A stretch of 34,296 nucleotides of DNA, from assembly GCA_031261705.1 (NCBI GenBank), contig JAISJD010000007.1:1-34296 (forward strand), in the 5' to 3' direction. Origin of the DNA: Lactobacillales bacterium (GTDB taxonomy: Bacteria; Bacillota; Bacilli; Lactobacillales; Streptococcaceae). The notes below the pieces were generated by a model. It saw only the letters and a program-made list of their open reading frames with translations. It did not search any database and was not told the DNA's origin. This document shows, piece after piece, positions 8,063-15,131 of the stretch. How positions within the stretch are numbered: the first letter of the stretch is position 1; each line of letters starts with the position of its first letter. The translations under genes and the position numbers were made by a program.

Positions 8063-8542
8063 ATGAATATTAAAATAATTACCGTTGGAAAATTAAAAGA
8101 AAAATATTTAGTTCAAGGAATTGAAGAATACGCTAAACGTTTGAGAAGTTATGTAAAGTTAGAAATGATTGAAGTACCTGATGAAAAAGCCCCCGAAAAT
8201 CTAAGCGAGGCGCAAATGGTTCAAGTAAAAGATAAAGAGGGTGACCGCATTCTATTAAAAATAAAGGAGGACGAGTATGTTTTTGCGCTAGCAATCAAAG
8301 GGAAGCTCCCAAGCTCTGAAGAATTTGCGGAAGATATTCGTCAGCTAGGCATTCGCGGGAAAAGTCGCTTAACCTTTGTTATCGGAGGTTCTTTAGGTCT
8401 AAGCGATGCAGTGCTAAATCGTTCTAACGAAAAAATTTCTTTCGGACGACTCACTTATCCACACCAGCTCATGCGGTTGATTTTGATTGAACAAATTTAT
8501 CGGAGTCAGCGGATAATTGCTAGGGAGCCTTATCACAAGTGA
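8063..8542 (+). CDS. rlmH: 23S rRNA pseudouridine-1915 N3-methyltransferase
   Basis: RlmH is a SPOUT-fold enzyme that methylates pseudouridine 1915 in helix 69 of 23S rRNA on the 70S ribosome, using S-adenosylmethionine. The 159-residue length is exactly typical. The start [20 protein letters not shown] is conserved, and the C-terminal knot motifs are [35 protein letters not shown] and REPYHK. The ribosome site is weak (GGGGAT, 8051-8057) and overlaps the last DnaA-box-like site. A possible extended -10 (TGTTAAAAT, 8021-8029) falls within the DnaA-box cluster, so DnaA binding could affect its transcription. No clear terminator follows; 8543-8723 holds nothing I can identify. Confidence 0.96.
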   Translation: MNIKIITVGKLKEKYLVQGIEEYAKRLRSYVKLEMIEVPDEKAPENLSEAQMVQVKDKEGDRILLKIKEDEYVFALAIKGKLPSSEEFAEDIRQLGIRGKSRLTFVIGGSLGLSDAVLNRSNEKISFGRLTYPHQLMRLILIEQIYRSQRIIAREPYHK

Positions 8543-8723
8543 GAGGGAAAGGTCGAAAACTTGTTTTTATAAAGGGAATCAAATCTTAATAAGTAGTTGC
8601 GTGATGAGTTTTATCTTATTTGTGGAGGGATTCTGGTTTTGAAACGGATAGATAAGATTTTGAATATCCTTGTGTTTTTCTAACAACTTAAATGATTTAT
8701 TAGTGAAAGAAAACGACACTCTA

Positions 8724-8752
8724 TTGGATATAGTGAAAGCAATGCCTAATAT
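8724..8752 (+). promoter_or_regulatory. Promoter of the MntA/HepT-type locus
   Basis: TTGGAT (8724-8729), a 17-bp spacer and TAATAT (8747-8752). An AGAGGGTG ribosome site follows before the ATG at 8784. Confidence 0.55.
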
Positions 8753-8783
8753 AACTAGAATAAAATAAAAAGAGGGTGAAGTC

Positions 8784-9075
8784 ATGACTTCTACAGTTGA
8801 AGAAATTAAAGATAAAGTAATTCCAGTTGTGAAGAAATGGCGGGAACCTGAAATCTATCTCTTTGTTTCTTATGCACGTGGGGATAATAATGAAACATCA
8901 GACGTAGGATAGCTCACTTATTCGAGGCTTAATTAAGCTTAATCGTTTTAAGAGAGAACTTGAAGAAGCTCTAGGAACAACTGTTGATGTTCTTGATATT
9001 AAACAAATCAAAGAAAGTGATTCAGGAAAGTTATCATCAAATTTTGAAAGAGATAAGGTGAAAATTTATGGATAG
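8784..9075 (+). pseudogene. MntA-type nucleotidyltransferase antitoxin, frameshifted
   Basis: MntA antitoxins are minimal nucleotidyltransferases that AMPylate their HepT toxin partner. The first frame runs from the ATG at 8784: MTSTVEEIKDKVIPVVKKW, then EIYLFVSYARGDNNETSDVG and a stop at 8910-8912. SYARG followed by SDV is the nucleotidyltransferase signature, but the usual Gly before SYARG is Val here. After one frame change near 8907 the rest continues (LIRGLIKLNRFKRELEEALG, then TTVDVLDIKQIKESDSGKLS and ERDKVKIYG) to the stop at 9073-9075. The segment normally holding the SDxDL acidic pair is damaged or shortened. The 8-bp overlap with the hepT start is typical of the intact operon. Very probably inactive. 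Confidence 0.8.
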
Positions 9076-9438
9076 GGTTGAACGTGATTTATCATATATT
9101 GATTCAATGTTAGAAAATGCGAGAAATACCGAAAAAGATAAAGTTCGTTTGCTTAAACTTGGCGTTCCGCTAAATGATGAGATGACGATTCGGTTGTTTT
9201 CCTTTAGCTTGGCTCAAATTGGGGAACAAGCTGTTCTCAACAAAATTTCAGAAGAAACGTTTAAGGCATTTCCAGAATTTCCGTGGGCAGATATTAACGC
9301 CTTTAGAAATTATATTAACCATGATTATGGTGAGATTCGTCCCAAAATATATTAGATTCAGTTGAAGAGGAGATTCCAGAAATGATTGAACAGCTAGAAA
9401 AAATCCGAAAATATTTACAAGATAAACTTGGAGATTAG
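9068..9438 (+). pseudogene. HepT-type ribonuclease toxin, 3' frameshift
   Basis: HepT toxins are HEPN-fold RNases paired with MntA. From the ATG at 9068 the frame gives 95 residues (MDRVERDLSYIDSMLENARN to IRPKIY) and contains the HEPN RX4HXY motif as RNYINHDYG near residues 80-88. It stops at 9353-9355. In the next frame the missing tail follows at once: LDSVEEEIPEMIEQLEKIRK then YLQDKLGD and a stop at 9436-9438. So a single-base change near 9350 cuts off about 28 residues. The catalytic motif survives, and a shortened toxin could in principle still be made. With the antitoxin also broken, loss of function is the simplest reading. Confidence 0.78.
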
Positions 9439-9526
9439 TTTACGAAAAGGAACCGCAGAAGAACAGAAAGTTTTAGATATGCTTAAAATTATTCAAGAAA
9501 GAAACTTTATTGAATGTAAGAACTAA
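9439..9526 (+). pseudogene. Short coding remnant after hepT
   Basis: A stretch without stops ends at a TAA (9524-9526) and reads SLRKGTAEEQKVLDMLKIIQ then ERNFIECKN. It has no start or ribosome site. It may be the tail of another decayed accessory gene. I do not recognise it, and chance is possible at this length. Confidence 0.25.
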
Positions 9527-9541
9527 AACTTCATAAGTACA

Positions 9542-9574
9542 AAAAGCAGAGCCTACCAAGAGCCCTGCTTTTCA
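9542..9574. terminator. Bidirectional terminator before the prolyl-tRNA editing gene
   Basis: AAAAGCAG (9542-9549) pairs with CTGCTTTT (9565-9572), with an inner GC/GC pair beyond one mismatch. A-rich and T-rich flanks serve both strands. Confidence 0.8.
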
Positions 9575-9579
9575 AATCC

Positions 9580-10065
9580 TCACAATTTCAAGCTTAAATA
9601 TTCATATCCTAAATCAAAAAGTATCTTTTCAAAGTCATGAAACTGAATCATTAAGGTTGTTGTATTCACATTTGGGTGAAATCCGGCTGTATCCTCATGG
9701 TTGATAGAAGAATCTACAACAATTTGTAGCTTATGTTCTGTATCATTTGGTAAGGCTAATGGTGTGACCGTTCCGGGAACAACCTTGAGTAAATCATAGA
9801 GGTTTTCCTCAGAAGCAAAGGATAACCGATTTTCACCAAGTCGTTTGGCTAAATCTTTGATATCTGCCATCTTTTCATCTGGAAGAATAATCAGATAAAA
9901 AGCACGTCCCTTTTTTGTTTTTAAGACTAAATTTTTGACTTGAGGGCCGGGAAGTTCAAAAGGCACATTTTTCACCGAAGTAATCGCAGGATGATCTACA
10001 CGTAAATAAGGGATTTCTAGCCGTTCCAATAAGTCATAAGCTTCTTTTTCAGTCGCAAAATCCAT
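9580..10065 (-). CDS. YbaK/ProX-type prolyl-tRNA deacylase
   Basis: Trans-editing protein of the YbaK/ProRS INS-like superfamily (PrdX/ProXp type), expected to hydrolyse mischarged aminoacyl-tRNA-Pro in the cytoplasm. Visible blocks: LERLEIPYLRVDHPAITSV, then GPQVKNLVLKTKKGRAFYL with the conserved Lys, RLSFASEENLYDLLKVVPGTV, PLALPND and GFHPNVNTTTLMI. The frame extends upstream to 10128, but a GGGGAGG ribosome site directly precedes the ATG at 10065 (MDFATEKEAYDLLERL), giving 161 residues, the usual size. It is monocistronic with its own promoter. Which misacylated tRNA it clears (Ala-tRNA-Pro or Cys-tRNA-Pro) cannot be told. Confidence 0.9.
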   Translation of the reverse strand: MDFATEKEAYDLLERLEIPYLRVDHPAITSVKNVPFELPGPQVKNLVLKTKKGRAFYLIILPDEKMADIKDLAKRLGENRLSFASEENLYDLLKVVPGTVTPLALPNDTEHKLQIVVDSSINHEDTAGFHPNVNTTTLMIQFHDFEKILFDLGYEYLSLKL

Positions 10066-10102
10066 GAATTTTCCTCCCCAACATTTCTTATTTTCTAAAA
10101 TT

Positions 10103-10130
10103 ATTTTAACACTTTTAATCTTTTTCACAA
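10103..10130 (-). promoter_or_regulatory. Promoter of the prolyl-tRNA deacylase gene
   Basis: Reverse strand: TTGTGA (plus 10125-10130), 16-bp spacer, TAAAAT (plus 10103-10108) with an extended TG. It lies inside the longer upstream frame, which further supports the start at 10065. Confidence 0.65.
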
Positions 10131-10168
10131 TCTTTATCCTATATTTATTTATAAATTAAAAAATAGTA

Positions 10169-10197
10169 TACACATAACAGTATATATCGTTTATAAT
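10169..10197 (+). promoter_or_regulatory. Promoter of the ROK kinase-fucosidase operon
   Basis: TACACA (10169-10174), 17-bp spacer, consensus TATAAT (10192-10197). Expected start near 10204, just ahead of the cre-like site. Confidence 0.7.
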
Positions 10198-10212
10198 AAT
10201 CGTAGTTATAAA

Positions 10213-10227
10213 TGGAAACGTTTACCA
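10213..10227 (+). promoter_or_regulatory. cre / LacI-family operator
   Basis: TGGAAACGTTTACCA is a near-palindrome around AAACGTTT and fits the catabolite-responsive element consensus except in the last C/A positions. It is centred about 16 nt after the predicted transcription start, a repressing position for CcpA. A specific LacI-type regulator could also use it, but none is encoded nearby. Confidence 0.7.
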
Positions 10228-10261
10228 AAAAACGTTAATAAAAAGGGAAGAGAGGGAAGAA

Positions 10262-11128
10262 ATGAGTCTATTAGTCATTGATATTGGCGGTTCGAGTGTT
10301 AAAAGTGCGATTTTCGAGGAAACATTGAGTGATTATCGAACGTTTCAATCGCCGAGTAGTTGGGAAGAAATGCGTGAGAAATTAGACGAAACGATTGTTT
10401 ATTATTTAGAAAATTACGAGGTGTTGGCTCTTTCGTTTAGTGTGCCAGCGATTCCAAATCAAGAAACTGGAGAGATTAAAGGGGCAAGTTCGCTTCGTTA
10501 CATTCATGGGTTCTCCTTTAGAGAATATTTTGAAAAGAACTATGGACTGCCTGTTTATTTTGAAAATGATGCGGTATGTGCCTGTAAAGCCGAGACGTCT
10601 TTAGGGGCAGCTAGAGGGGCAGAAAATGCGCTGTTTTTGGTGATTGGTACAGGAATTGGCGGAGTGATTCTTTCAAATGGAGAAGTTCAGCCGGGTGCTC
10701 ATCATTTTAGTGGGGAGTTTGGAATGATGCTGATTGATAAAGGCAAAGAATGGAGCGAATTAGGTTCAGCGGTGCATATGGCGAGGAAATTTTCCAAGCT
10801 TAAAGGTAAAGAATATCAAGGGAGAGAAGTTTTTGCTTTAGCAGAGGCAGGAGATAAAGATGCGATTCAGGCAACAGAAGAACTTTATTACTACCTTGCC
10901 CTTGGAATTTATAATCTTCAATATATGATTGACCCAGAAAGGTTTATTTTGGGTGGCGGGATCACAAACAATGTGAAATTAATCTCTAACATTGAACGAA
11001 AGCTTTCTGAAATCATGAGTTATGGGCAACGTTGTCCGATTACTCCAAAAATTGTGAAAGCTGTTTTTGGAAATGATGCAAACTTAATTGGTGCGGGGAT
11101 TCTCGCAATAGAAACTCAAAATAAATAG
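10262..11128 (+). CDS. ROK-family sugar kinase
   Basis: Cytoplasmic sugar kinase of the ROK family, 288 residues. Phosphate-binding loop DIGGSSVK (7-14), catalytic ENDA with base D103, adenosine/phosphate loop GTGIGG (129-134), and GEFG (151-154) where ROK proteins usually have GE(I/L)GH. The CxCGxxGCxE zinc motif normal in ROK glucokinases and NagC-type proteins is absent, as in several Gram-positive beta-glucoside or amino-sugar kinases. There is no N-terminal HTH, so it is an enzyme and not a repressor. It starts after an AGAGAGGGAAG site and lies 16 nt before the fucosidase gene, so one operon. The substrate is unknown; a GlcNAc or glucose unit released by the fucosidase is a reasonable guess. 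Confidence 0.88.
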   Translation: MSLLVIDIGGSSVKSAIFEETLSDYRTFQSPSSWEEMREKLDETIVYYLENYEVLALSFSVPAIPNQETGEIKGASSLRYIHGFSFREYFEKNYGLPVYFENDAVCACKAETSLGAARGAENALFLVIGTGIGGVILSNGEVQPGAHHFSGEFGMMLIDKGKEWSELGSAVHMARKFSKLKGKEYQGREVFALAEAGDKDAIQATEELYYYLALGIYNLQYMIDPERFILGGGITNNVKLISNIERKLSEIMSYGQRCPITPKIVKAVFGNDANLIGAGILAIETQNK

Positions 11129-11144
11129 ATAAAGGCGGAAAATA

Positions 11145-12167
11145 ATGAATACAAATGTAGAATGGTTTAAGGAAGCAAAATTTGGGTTAATGATTCACTG
11201 GGGGCTGTACTCCTTATTAGCGGGAGAATACGATGGTCAATCCTCAAGTAACTATGCAGAATGGATTCAATCAAAATTTCAAATTCCTAATGAGGAATAT
11301 GAGAAATTAGCGGACGCATTCAATCCTCTTTATTTTGATGCGGATAAAATCGTGAGTTATGCAAAAGACTGGGGGATGAACTATTTAGTAGTGACCACAA
11401 AGCATCATGATGGGTTTGCGATGTATCAATCAGAGGTAGATGCGTACAACATTGTAGAGGCAACGCCGTTTAAGCGCGATATTTTAATGGAGCTTTCTGT
11501 GGCTTGTAAAAAGCAAGGGTTGAAGTTGGGCATTTATTATTCACAAGATTTAGATTGGCACGAGGCAGACGGTGGAGGATACTTGTCTAACCATTTGGAA
11601 ACAGCAGGTACAACTTGGGATAATAGCTGGGATTTCACAGGAGAAAAGGATTTTTCTCGTTGCTTTGAACGCAAAATTCTACCACAAATTAAAGAAATCA
11701 TGACAAATTATGGAGAGATTGTGACTGCTTGGTTTGATATGCCGATGACTCTTTCAGAGGAACAAAGTCAACAGATATATGATACTGTGAAGGAGCTACA
11801 ACCCAATTGCTTGATTAATTCTCGGTTGGGAAATGGGAAATATGACTATGTTTCTTTGGGGGACAATGAAATTCCTGAAACGACGGAAACAGAGAACCAA
11901 GAAATTGATTATAATTCTGTAGATGGATTGAAACCTTCTCCGTCCCAGTTATATGAGACTGCTGGAACAATGAATGATTCGTGGGGCTTTTCTTATCACG
12001 ACCAAAATTGGAAATCTCCTGAAACGATTTTTAACTATAAAACTCATTTGAATCAGTTGGGTGTTAATTATTTATTAAATGTCGGATTAGATGGACTGGG
12101 ACGTATTCCTATGGCTTCGATTCAGACGTTGAATGCGGTGCGGGACATGGAAAAGGTAGCACATTAA
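11145..12167 (+). CDS. Alpha-L-fucosidase, GH29, intracellular
   Basis: Retaining glycosidase that removes alpha-linked L-fucose. No signal peptide, so substrates must be imported. GH29 landmarks: WFKEAKFGLMIHWGLYS at the N-terminus, TTKHHDGFAMY (84-94), GLKLGIYYSQDLDWH, and the nucleophile region TAWFDMP with D198. The length of 340 residues is short for GH29 (450 or more) but close to the compact Lactobacillus AlfC type (344 residues, as I recall). The AlfC nucleophile D200 and acid/base D242 would correspond to D198 and D240 (LGDNE) here with a constant offset of two. By that likeness alpha-1,6-linked fucose on GlcNAc is a candidate substrate. Co-transcribed with the ROK kinase; no transporter is adjacent. 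Confidence 0.93.
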   Translation: MNTNVEWFKEAKFGLMIHWGLYSLLAGEYDGQSSSNYAEWIQSKFQIPNEEYEKLADAFNPLYFDADKIVSYAKDWGMNYLVVTTKHHDGFAMYQSEVDAYNIVEATPFKRDILMELSVACKKQGLKLGIYYSQDLDWHEADGGGYLSNHLETAGTTWDNSWDFTGEKDFSRCFERKILPQIKEIMTNYGEIVTAWFDMPMTLSEEQSQQIYDTVKELQPNCLINSRLGNGKYDYVSLGDNEIPETTETENQEIDYNSVDGLKPSPSQLYETAGTMNDSWGFSYHDQNWKSPETIFNYKTHLNQLGVNYLLNVGLDGLGRIPMASIQTLNAVRDMEKVAH

Positions 12168-12176
12168 CCCAAAAAT

Positions 12177-12212
12177 AAAAGTATGCGAAGCAACAACTTT
12201 CGCATACTTTTT
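12177..12212. terminator. Bidirectional terminator between fucosidase and lepB
   Basis: AAAAGTATGCGAA (12177-12189) pairs perfectly with TTCGCATACTTTT (12199-12211) around a 9-nt loop; A and T flanks suit both convergent genes. Confidence 0.92.
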
Positions 12213-12214
12213 CA

Positions 12215-12805
12215 TTACTTAATTAACTTAAATTGGTTTAAAGGCCAATAAGCAAGTTTAACTTCTCCTTTGAGACTACTACTTGGAACAGGGCCAAGTT
12301 CACGACTATCTTTAGAGATTAGACGGTCGTCTCCCATTAGGAAGTAGTGACCTTTAGGAACAGTCACAGAAAATTCTGTTTTTCCGTCAGGCGTTGTTGT
12401 AAAGGCTTGGGCGCTTTGAGCAATGGATTGGAAATAAGGGTCAAAGCTGTATTCTTTTTGAAGCTTTTCATCTTTCCAAAGCTTTTTATAGGAATCAAGA
12501 TAAGGTTCGTCATATTTTTTTCCGTTGATAGTTAATTGGTCGTTGTTAAACTCAATGGTGTCTTCGGGTAAGCCAATCACTCGCTTGATGATGTTCTTTT
12601 TTGGCTCGCCAGGTTCTTCGCTTACCGCAATGTCAAAACGGTCGATTTTCGCTGTTTTCAGCATAATCATGCGCTCACCGTTTTGTAGGGTGGGGTCCAT
12701 TGAATGACCGTCCACAATGATTGGACTAAAAACAAATAAACGAAGGACAAGAAGTAGGATAGCCACAGCAAAGACTTCCCACCAGTTTTTTAAAAATTTA
12801 ATCAT
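12215..12805 (-). CDS. lepB: Signal peptidase I
   Basis: Membrane serine-lysine protease that removes signal peptides from Sec/Tat-exported proteins. One N-terminal membrane segment (about residues 9-30, EVFAVAILLLVLRLFVF), then the catalytic Ser in VDGHSMDPTL (S35 from the chosen start) and the general base Lys in NIIKRVIG (K74). The late box is GDDRLISKDSRELG. The frame opens at a GTG (12814), but the purine-rich site AAAGAG fits the ATG at 12805 better. That start gives 196 residues, normal for Gram-positive SipS-type enzymes. It follows rnhC by 15 nt on the same strand and is probably co-transcribed. Confidence 0.93.
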   Translation of the reverse strand: MIKFLKNWWEVFAVAILLLVLRLFVFSPIIVDGHSMDPTLQNGERMIMLKTAKIDRFDIAVSEEPGEPKKNIIKRVIGLPEDTIEFNNDQLTINGKKYDEPYLDSYKKLWKDEKLQKEYSFDPYFQSIAQSAQAFTTTPDGKTEFSVTVPKGHYFLMGDDRLISKDSRELGPVPSSSLKGEVKLAYWPLNQFKLIK

Positions 12806-12820
12806 AGTTCTCACTCTTTC

Positions 12821-13729
12821 TCATAATAAATTTTGTGCTTTTTTAGTGTTTGCAAAGTGAAGTTTTGCGTATTTTCCTAATAATTCGAGTCCACCTTTTT
12901 GCAAAACTTGGGCGGCGATACTATCTACATTTTTCCCAGCACCGCTTGGAACAATGATTCCTAATTCGTCACTTTCCTTGTCTAATTCTTCTAAAAAGGC
13001 TGCACGACTAAGAATAGAAGCAGCAGCAACTGCTAGATGATGACCTTCTCCTTTGGTAGCAAAATAAATTTTTTCGGTGACTTGATTTTTTTCGCTACGC
13101 ACATACTTACTATAATTTGCCTCAGGAGTGAATTGGTCAATCAAAATTGCTTCAGGTTTTTCTGGAGAAATTTTTTTCAATAATAAATAGATTGCTTGAT
13201 TATGTAAAGCAACTTTCATATGCACGGCATTATAGTTTGGCTGAATTTGATTATACTTTTCAGGTGGAACGACTAGCAATTGAAAAGGAATTTCTTGCTT
13301 AATAATTTTCGCTAACTTTCTGATTTCTGTATCGGTCATAGCTTTTGAGTCACGAACGCCAAGTGATTTCAGCCTTGCCAGATGATTTTTGTCGACATAG
13401 GTAGCCGCAACCGTGACTGGACCAAAATAGCTCCCGTTTCCCACCTCGTCACTACCGATTACGGAAAGCGAAGAAAAACCAGCTGGTAAAGCGCTTGATG
13501 TTGCTTTTTTTGCGGGTTTTGCTTTAGCAACGCCCCAGCGACTTGCTTCTTTTTCAGCACCAATTCCTTGAAAGACAACTTTTCCAGAAGTATAGGCGGT
13601 AATCACTGTATCATTTTTCTTGGCACTAAACTCTGCATAGGGAATTTTTTTATTTTGAATAAAGCGTGCATAGTCCACCAACATTTCATTTATTTTTGTT
13701 TTGGGAACTTGTATAACAATCGTGTTCAA
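12821..13729 (-). CDS. rnhC: Ribonuclease HIII
   Basis: Cleaves RNA in RNA/DNA hybrids. The 302-residue protein has the N-terminal TBP-like substrate-binding domain (about 1-85) that separates HIII from HII, then the RNase H fold. Active-site residues D94 and E95 lie in IGSDEVGNGSYFGPV, and a third Asp (D198) in AILIDQFTP. The start is a TTG preceded by GGAG at a spacing of about 8 nt; MNTIVIQVPKTKINEM matches the usual N-terminus, so TTG is preferred over the internal ATG. It is divergent from zapA, the classical Firmicutes arrangement. Confidence 0.94.
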   Translation of the reverse strand: MNTIVIQVPKTKINEMLVDYARFIQNKKIPYAEFSAKKNDTVITAYTSGKVVFQGIGAEKEASRWGVAKAKPAKKATSSALPAGFSSLSVIGSDEVGNGSYFGPVTVAATYVDKNHLARLKSLGVRDSKAMTDTEIRKLAKIIKQEIPFQLLVVPPEKYNQIQPNYNAVHMKVALHNQAIYLLLKKISPEKPEAILIDQFTPEANYSKYVRSEKNQVTEKIYFATKGEGHHLAVAAASILSRAAFLEELDKESDELGIIVPSGAGKNVDSIAAQVLQKGGLELLGKYAKLHFANTKKAQNLL

Positions 13730-13762
13730 TAGTTTTCTCCATTTCTTTCATGTTTCACTTTA

Positions 13763-13771
13763 AGTATACCA
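13763..13771 (-). promoter_or_regulatory. Promoter of rnhC-lepB, extended -10
   Basis: Reverse-strand TGGTATACT (TATACT at plus 13763-13768). No -35 at correct spacing is obvious. Confidence 0.5.
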
Positions 13772-13812
13772 CAGGATAAAGACAAGTGTTTTCAAAGTCA
13801 CCGATTTTCGGG

Positions 13813-13818
13813 TATAAT
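13813..13818 (+). promoter_or_regulatory. Probable zapA promoter -10
   Basis: TATAAT in GGGTATAATG, with a poor -35 (TTTCAA, 13790-13795). The leader would be about 125 nt and holds nothing else I recognise. Confidence 0.45.
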
Positions 13819-13948
13819 GATAATTGCGGGTATTGTGCTTAATTTTTACGCAGGAATACAACGATATATTTACTTTTTTATAAATTTAAAAATTGAGCAA
13901 GACAGAGAAAAAAAGCGTGACAACTAATACTGAAAGGGAGCTTTCTAC

Positions 13949-14428
13949 ATGGGAACGGATAAAACAAGGTACAAAGCCAATATCGCTGGGAGTACGTATA
14001 CAATCATTGGCACAGAAACAAAGGAACATATGGATATCGTGACGCAGCTAGTCAATGACCAACTAAAAGAAATTCGTCACTTGACACCAGAAGCATCAGT
14101 GGAACAAACTGCGATTTTGGCAGCAATTAATGCGGTCAATGACCAACTGAAAAAACAAGAACAAATTTTAACCTTACAAAAGGAATTAAATGAGTTGCGA
14201 CCTGTTGCCGAGCGTGCAGAGGAATTAGAAGCAAAAGTGACACGCATTGAACAAATGGAGCAAGAAGCAAAAGAAGCCTTGAAAAAAACAGGGTATGAGG
14301 AAGCGCTAGTGACCAATCATGTCGATGCTCAACAAGTCTTGAATGCCAGTGCGAAGAAAAAAATTCGTGAAAAAAATGGGCAACCCAAGACTGCTTTTGA
14401 AGCAAAACAAGAAAAGTCAGAGGTGTAG
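13949..14428 (+). CDS. zapA: Cell division protein ZapA, long form
   Basis: ZapA bundles FtsZ protofilaments and stabilises the Z-ring. Residues about 7-75 match the ZapA core (YKANIAGSTYTIIGTETKEH, then AILAAINAVNDQLKK). The protein is 159 residues, longer than the usual 85-110. The extra C-terminal half (about 80-159) is a Glu/Lys/Gln-rich predicted coiled coil ending in a basic and then acidic tail. GAAAGGGAG lies about 10 nt before the ATG. It heads the forward group with cvpA (56 nt) and mutS2. The core assignment is firm; the purpose of the extension is unknown. Confidence 0.88.
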   Translation: MGTDKTRYKANIAGSTYTIIGTETKEHMDIVTQLVNDQLKEIRHLTPEASVEQTAILAAINAVNDQLKKQEQILTLQKELNELRPVAERAEELEAKVTRIEQMEQEAKEALKKTGYEEALVTNHVDAQQVLNASAKKKIREKNGQPKTAFEAKQEKSEV

Positions 14429-14483
14429 GTAGTCTGAGAGGGAAATTTTTGATTTTCCTTAACTTTGTACGTAAGGAGTAGTT

Positions 14484-15041
14484 ATGTTAACAATTTTTAT
14501 TTTACTATGCTTCGCTTGGGGTTTTTATACAGGATACCGTCGTGGGTTAGCTTTGCAGCTTGTTTATATCGTAGGATATATTTTTTCGTTTATTCTTGCA
14601 ATGGTAAAATATAAAGAGCTAGGCAAACGCTTGGAATTATGGGTACCTTATCCGTCAGCTACTGAGGGAACGAAGATGTTTTTCTTTGATGAAAAGACGA
14701 CCTTAGATTTAGATATGGCTTTTTATGCGGGGGTGGCTTTTGTGCTGATTTATTTTGTTGGCGTGTTAGTGGTTCATCTGTTAGCTATTTTTGCTCATCA
14801 TCTGCAGTATGTTCCTCTATTAAAGGGAAATCATGGAATAATCTGGGGTGGTGCATTGAGTGCACTGTCTGTTTATTTTGGCGTTTTTTTACTCTTGTAT
14901 TTATTGTCAATGGTTCCTATGACGAGCTTGCAAAATTTATTGGGAAATGACCCGTTATCTCGGGCGATGATTGAGCGGACACCGTTTTTTTCAAAGGCTT
15001 TAGGACGACTATGGGTGGAAAATATTTTGAACTTAAAGTAA
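14484..15041 (+). CDS. cvpA: CvpA-family membrane protein
   Basis: Integral membrane protein of 185 residues with four hydrophobic segments: about 1-18, 27-43, 81-104 and 119-143. GFYTGYRRGLALQL near the N-terminus is the typical CvpA motif. The family is linked to colicin V production in E. coli and to envelope homeostasis elsewhere; the biochemical activity is unknown. GTAAGGAG precedes the ATG. Its place between zapA and mutS2 is conserved in Firmicutes (YshB in Bacillus). Confidence 0.9.
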   Translation: MLTIFILLCFAWGFYTGYRRGLALQLVYIVGYIFSFILAMVKYKELGKRLELWVPYPSATEGTKMFFFDEKTTLDLDMAFYAGVAFVLIYFVGVLVVHLLAIFAHHLQYVPLLKGNHGIIWGGALSALSVYFGVFLLLYLLSMVPMTSLQNLLGNDPLSRAMIERTPFFSKALGRLWVENILNLK

Positions 15042-15051
15042 AGAAATTAAT

Positions 15052-15105
15052 CAGCTATGAACCATGGAATTTATTTCTTTCAATCTGTGGTTGGTAGCTG
15101 TTTTT
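15052..15105 (+). terminator. Hairpin with T run between cvpA and mutS2
   Basis: CAGCTATGAACCA (15052-15064) pairs with TGGTTGGTAGCTG (15088-15100) with one G/G mismatch and one wobble, followed by five T. It could partly terminate or process the zapA-cvpA transcript before mutS2. The loop is long (23 nt), so efficiency may be modest. Confidence 0.5.
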
Positions 15106-15131
15106 ATGTAGAATTTGGGGTGAAGGAATAA

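Noticed and set aside
8579..8785. Reverse 68-codon frame after rlmH
   Set aside because: It has low-complexity Ile/Lys/Phe composition, no ribosome site and overlaps the promoter of the MntA-type locus.
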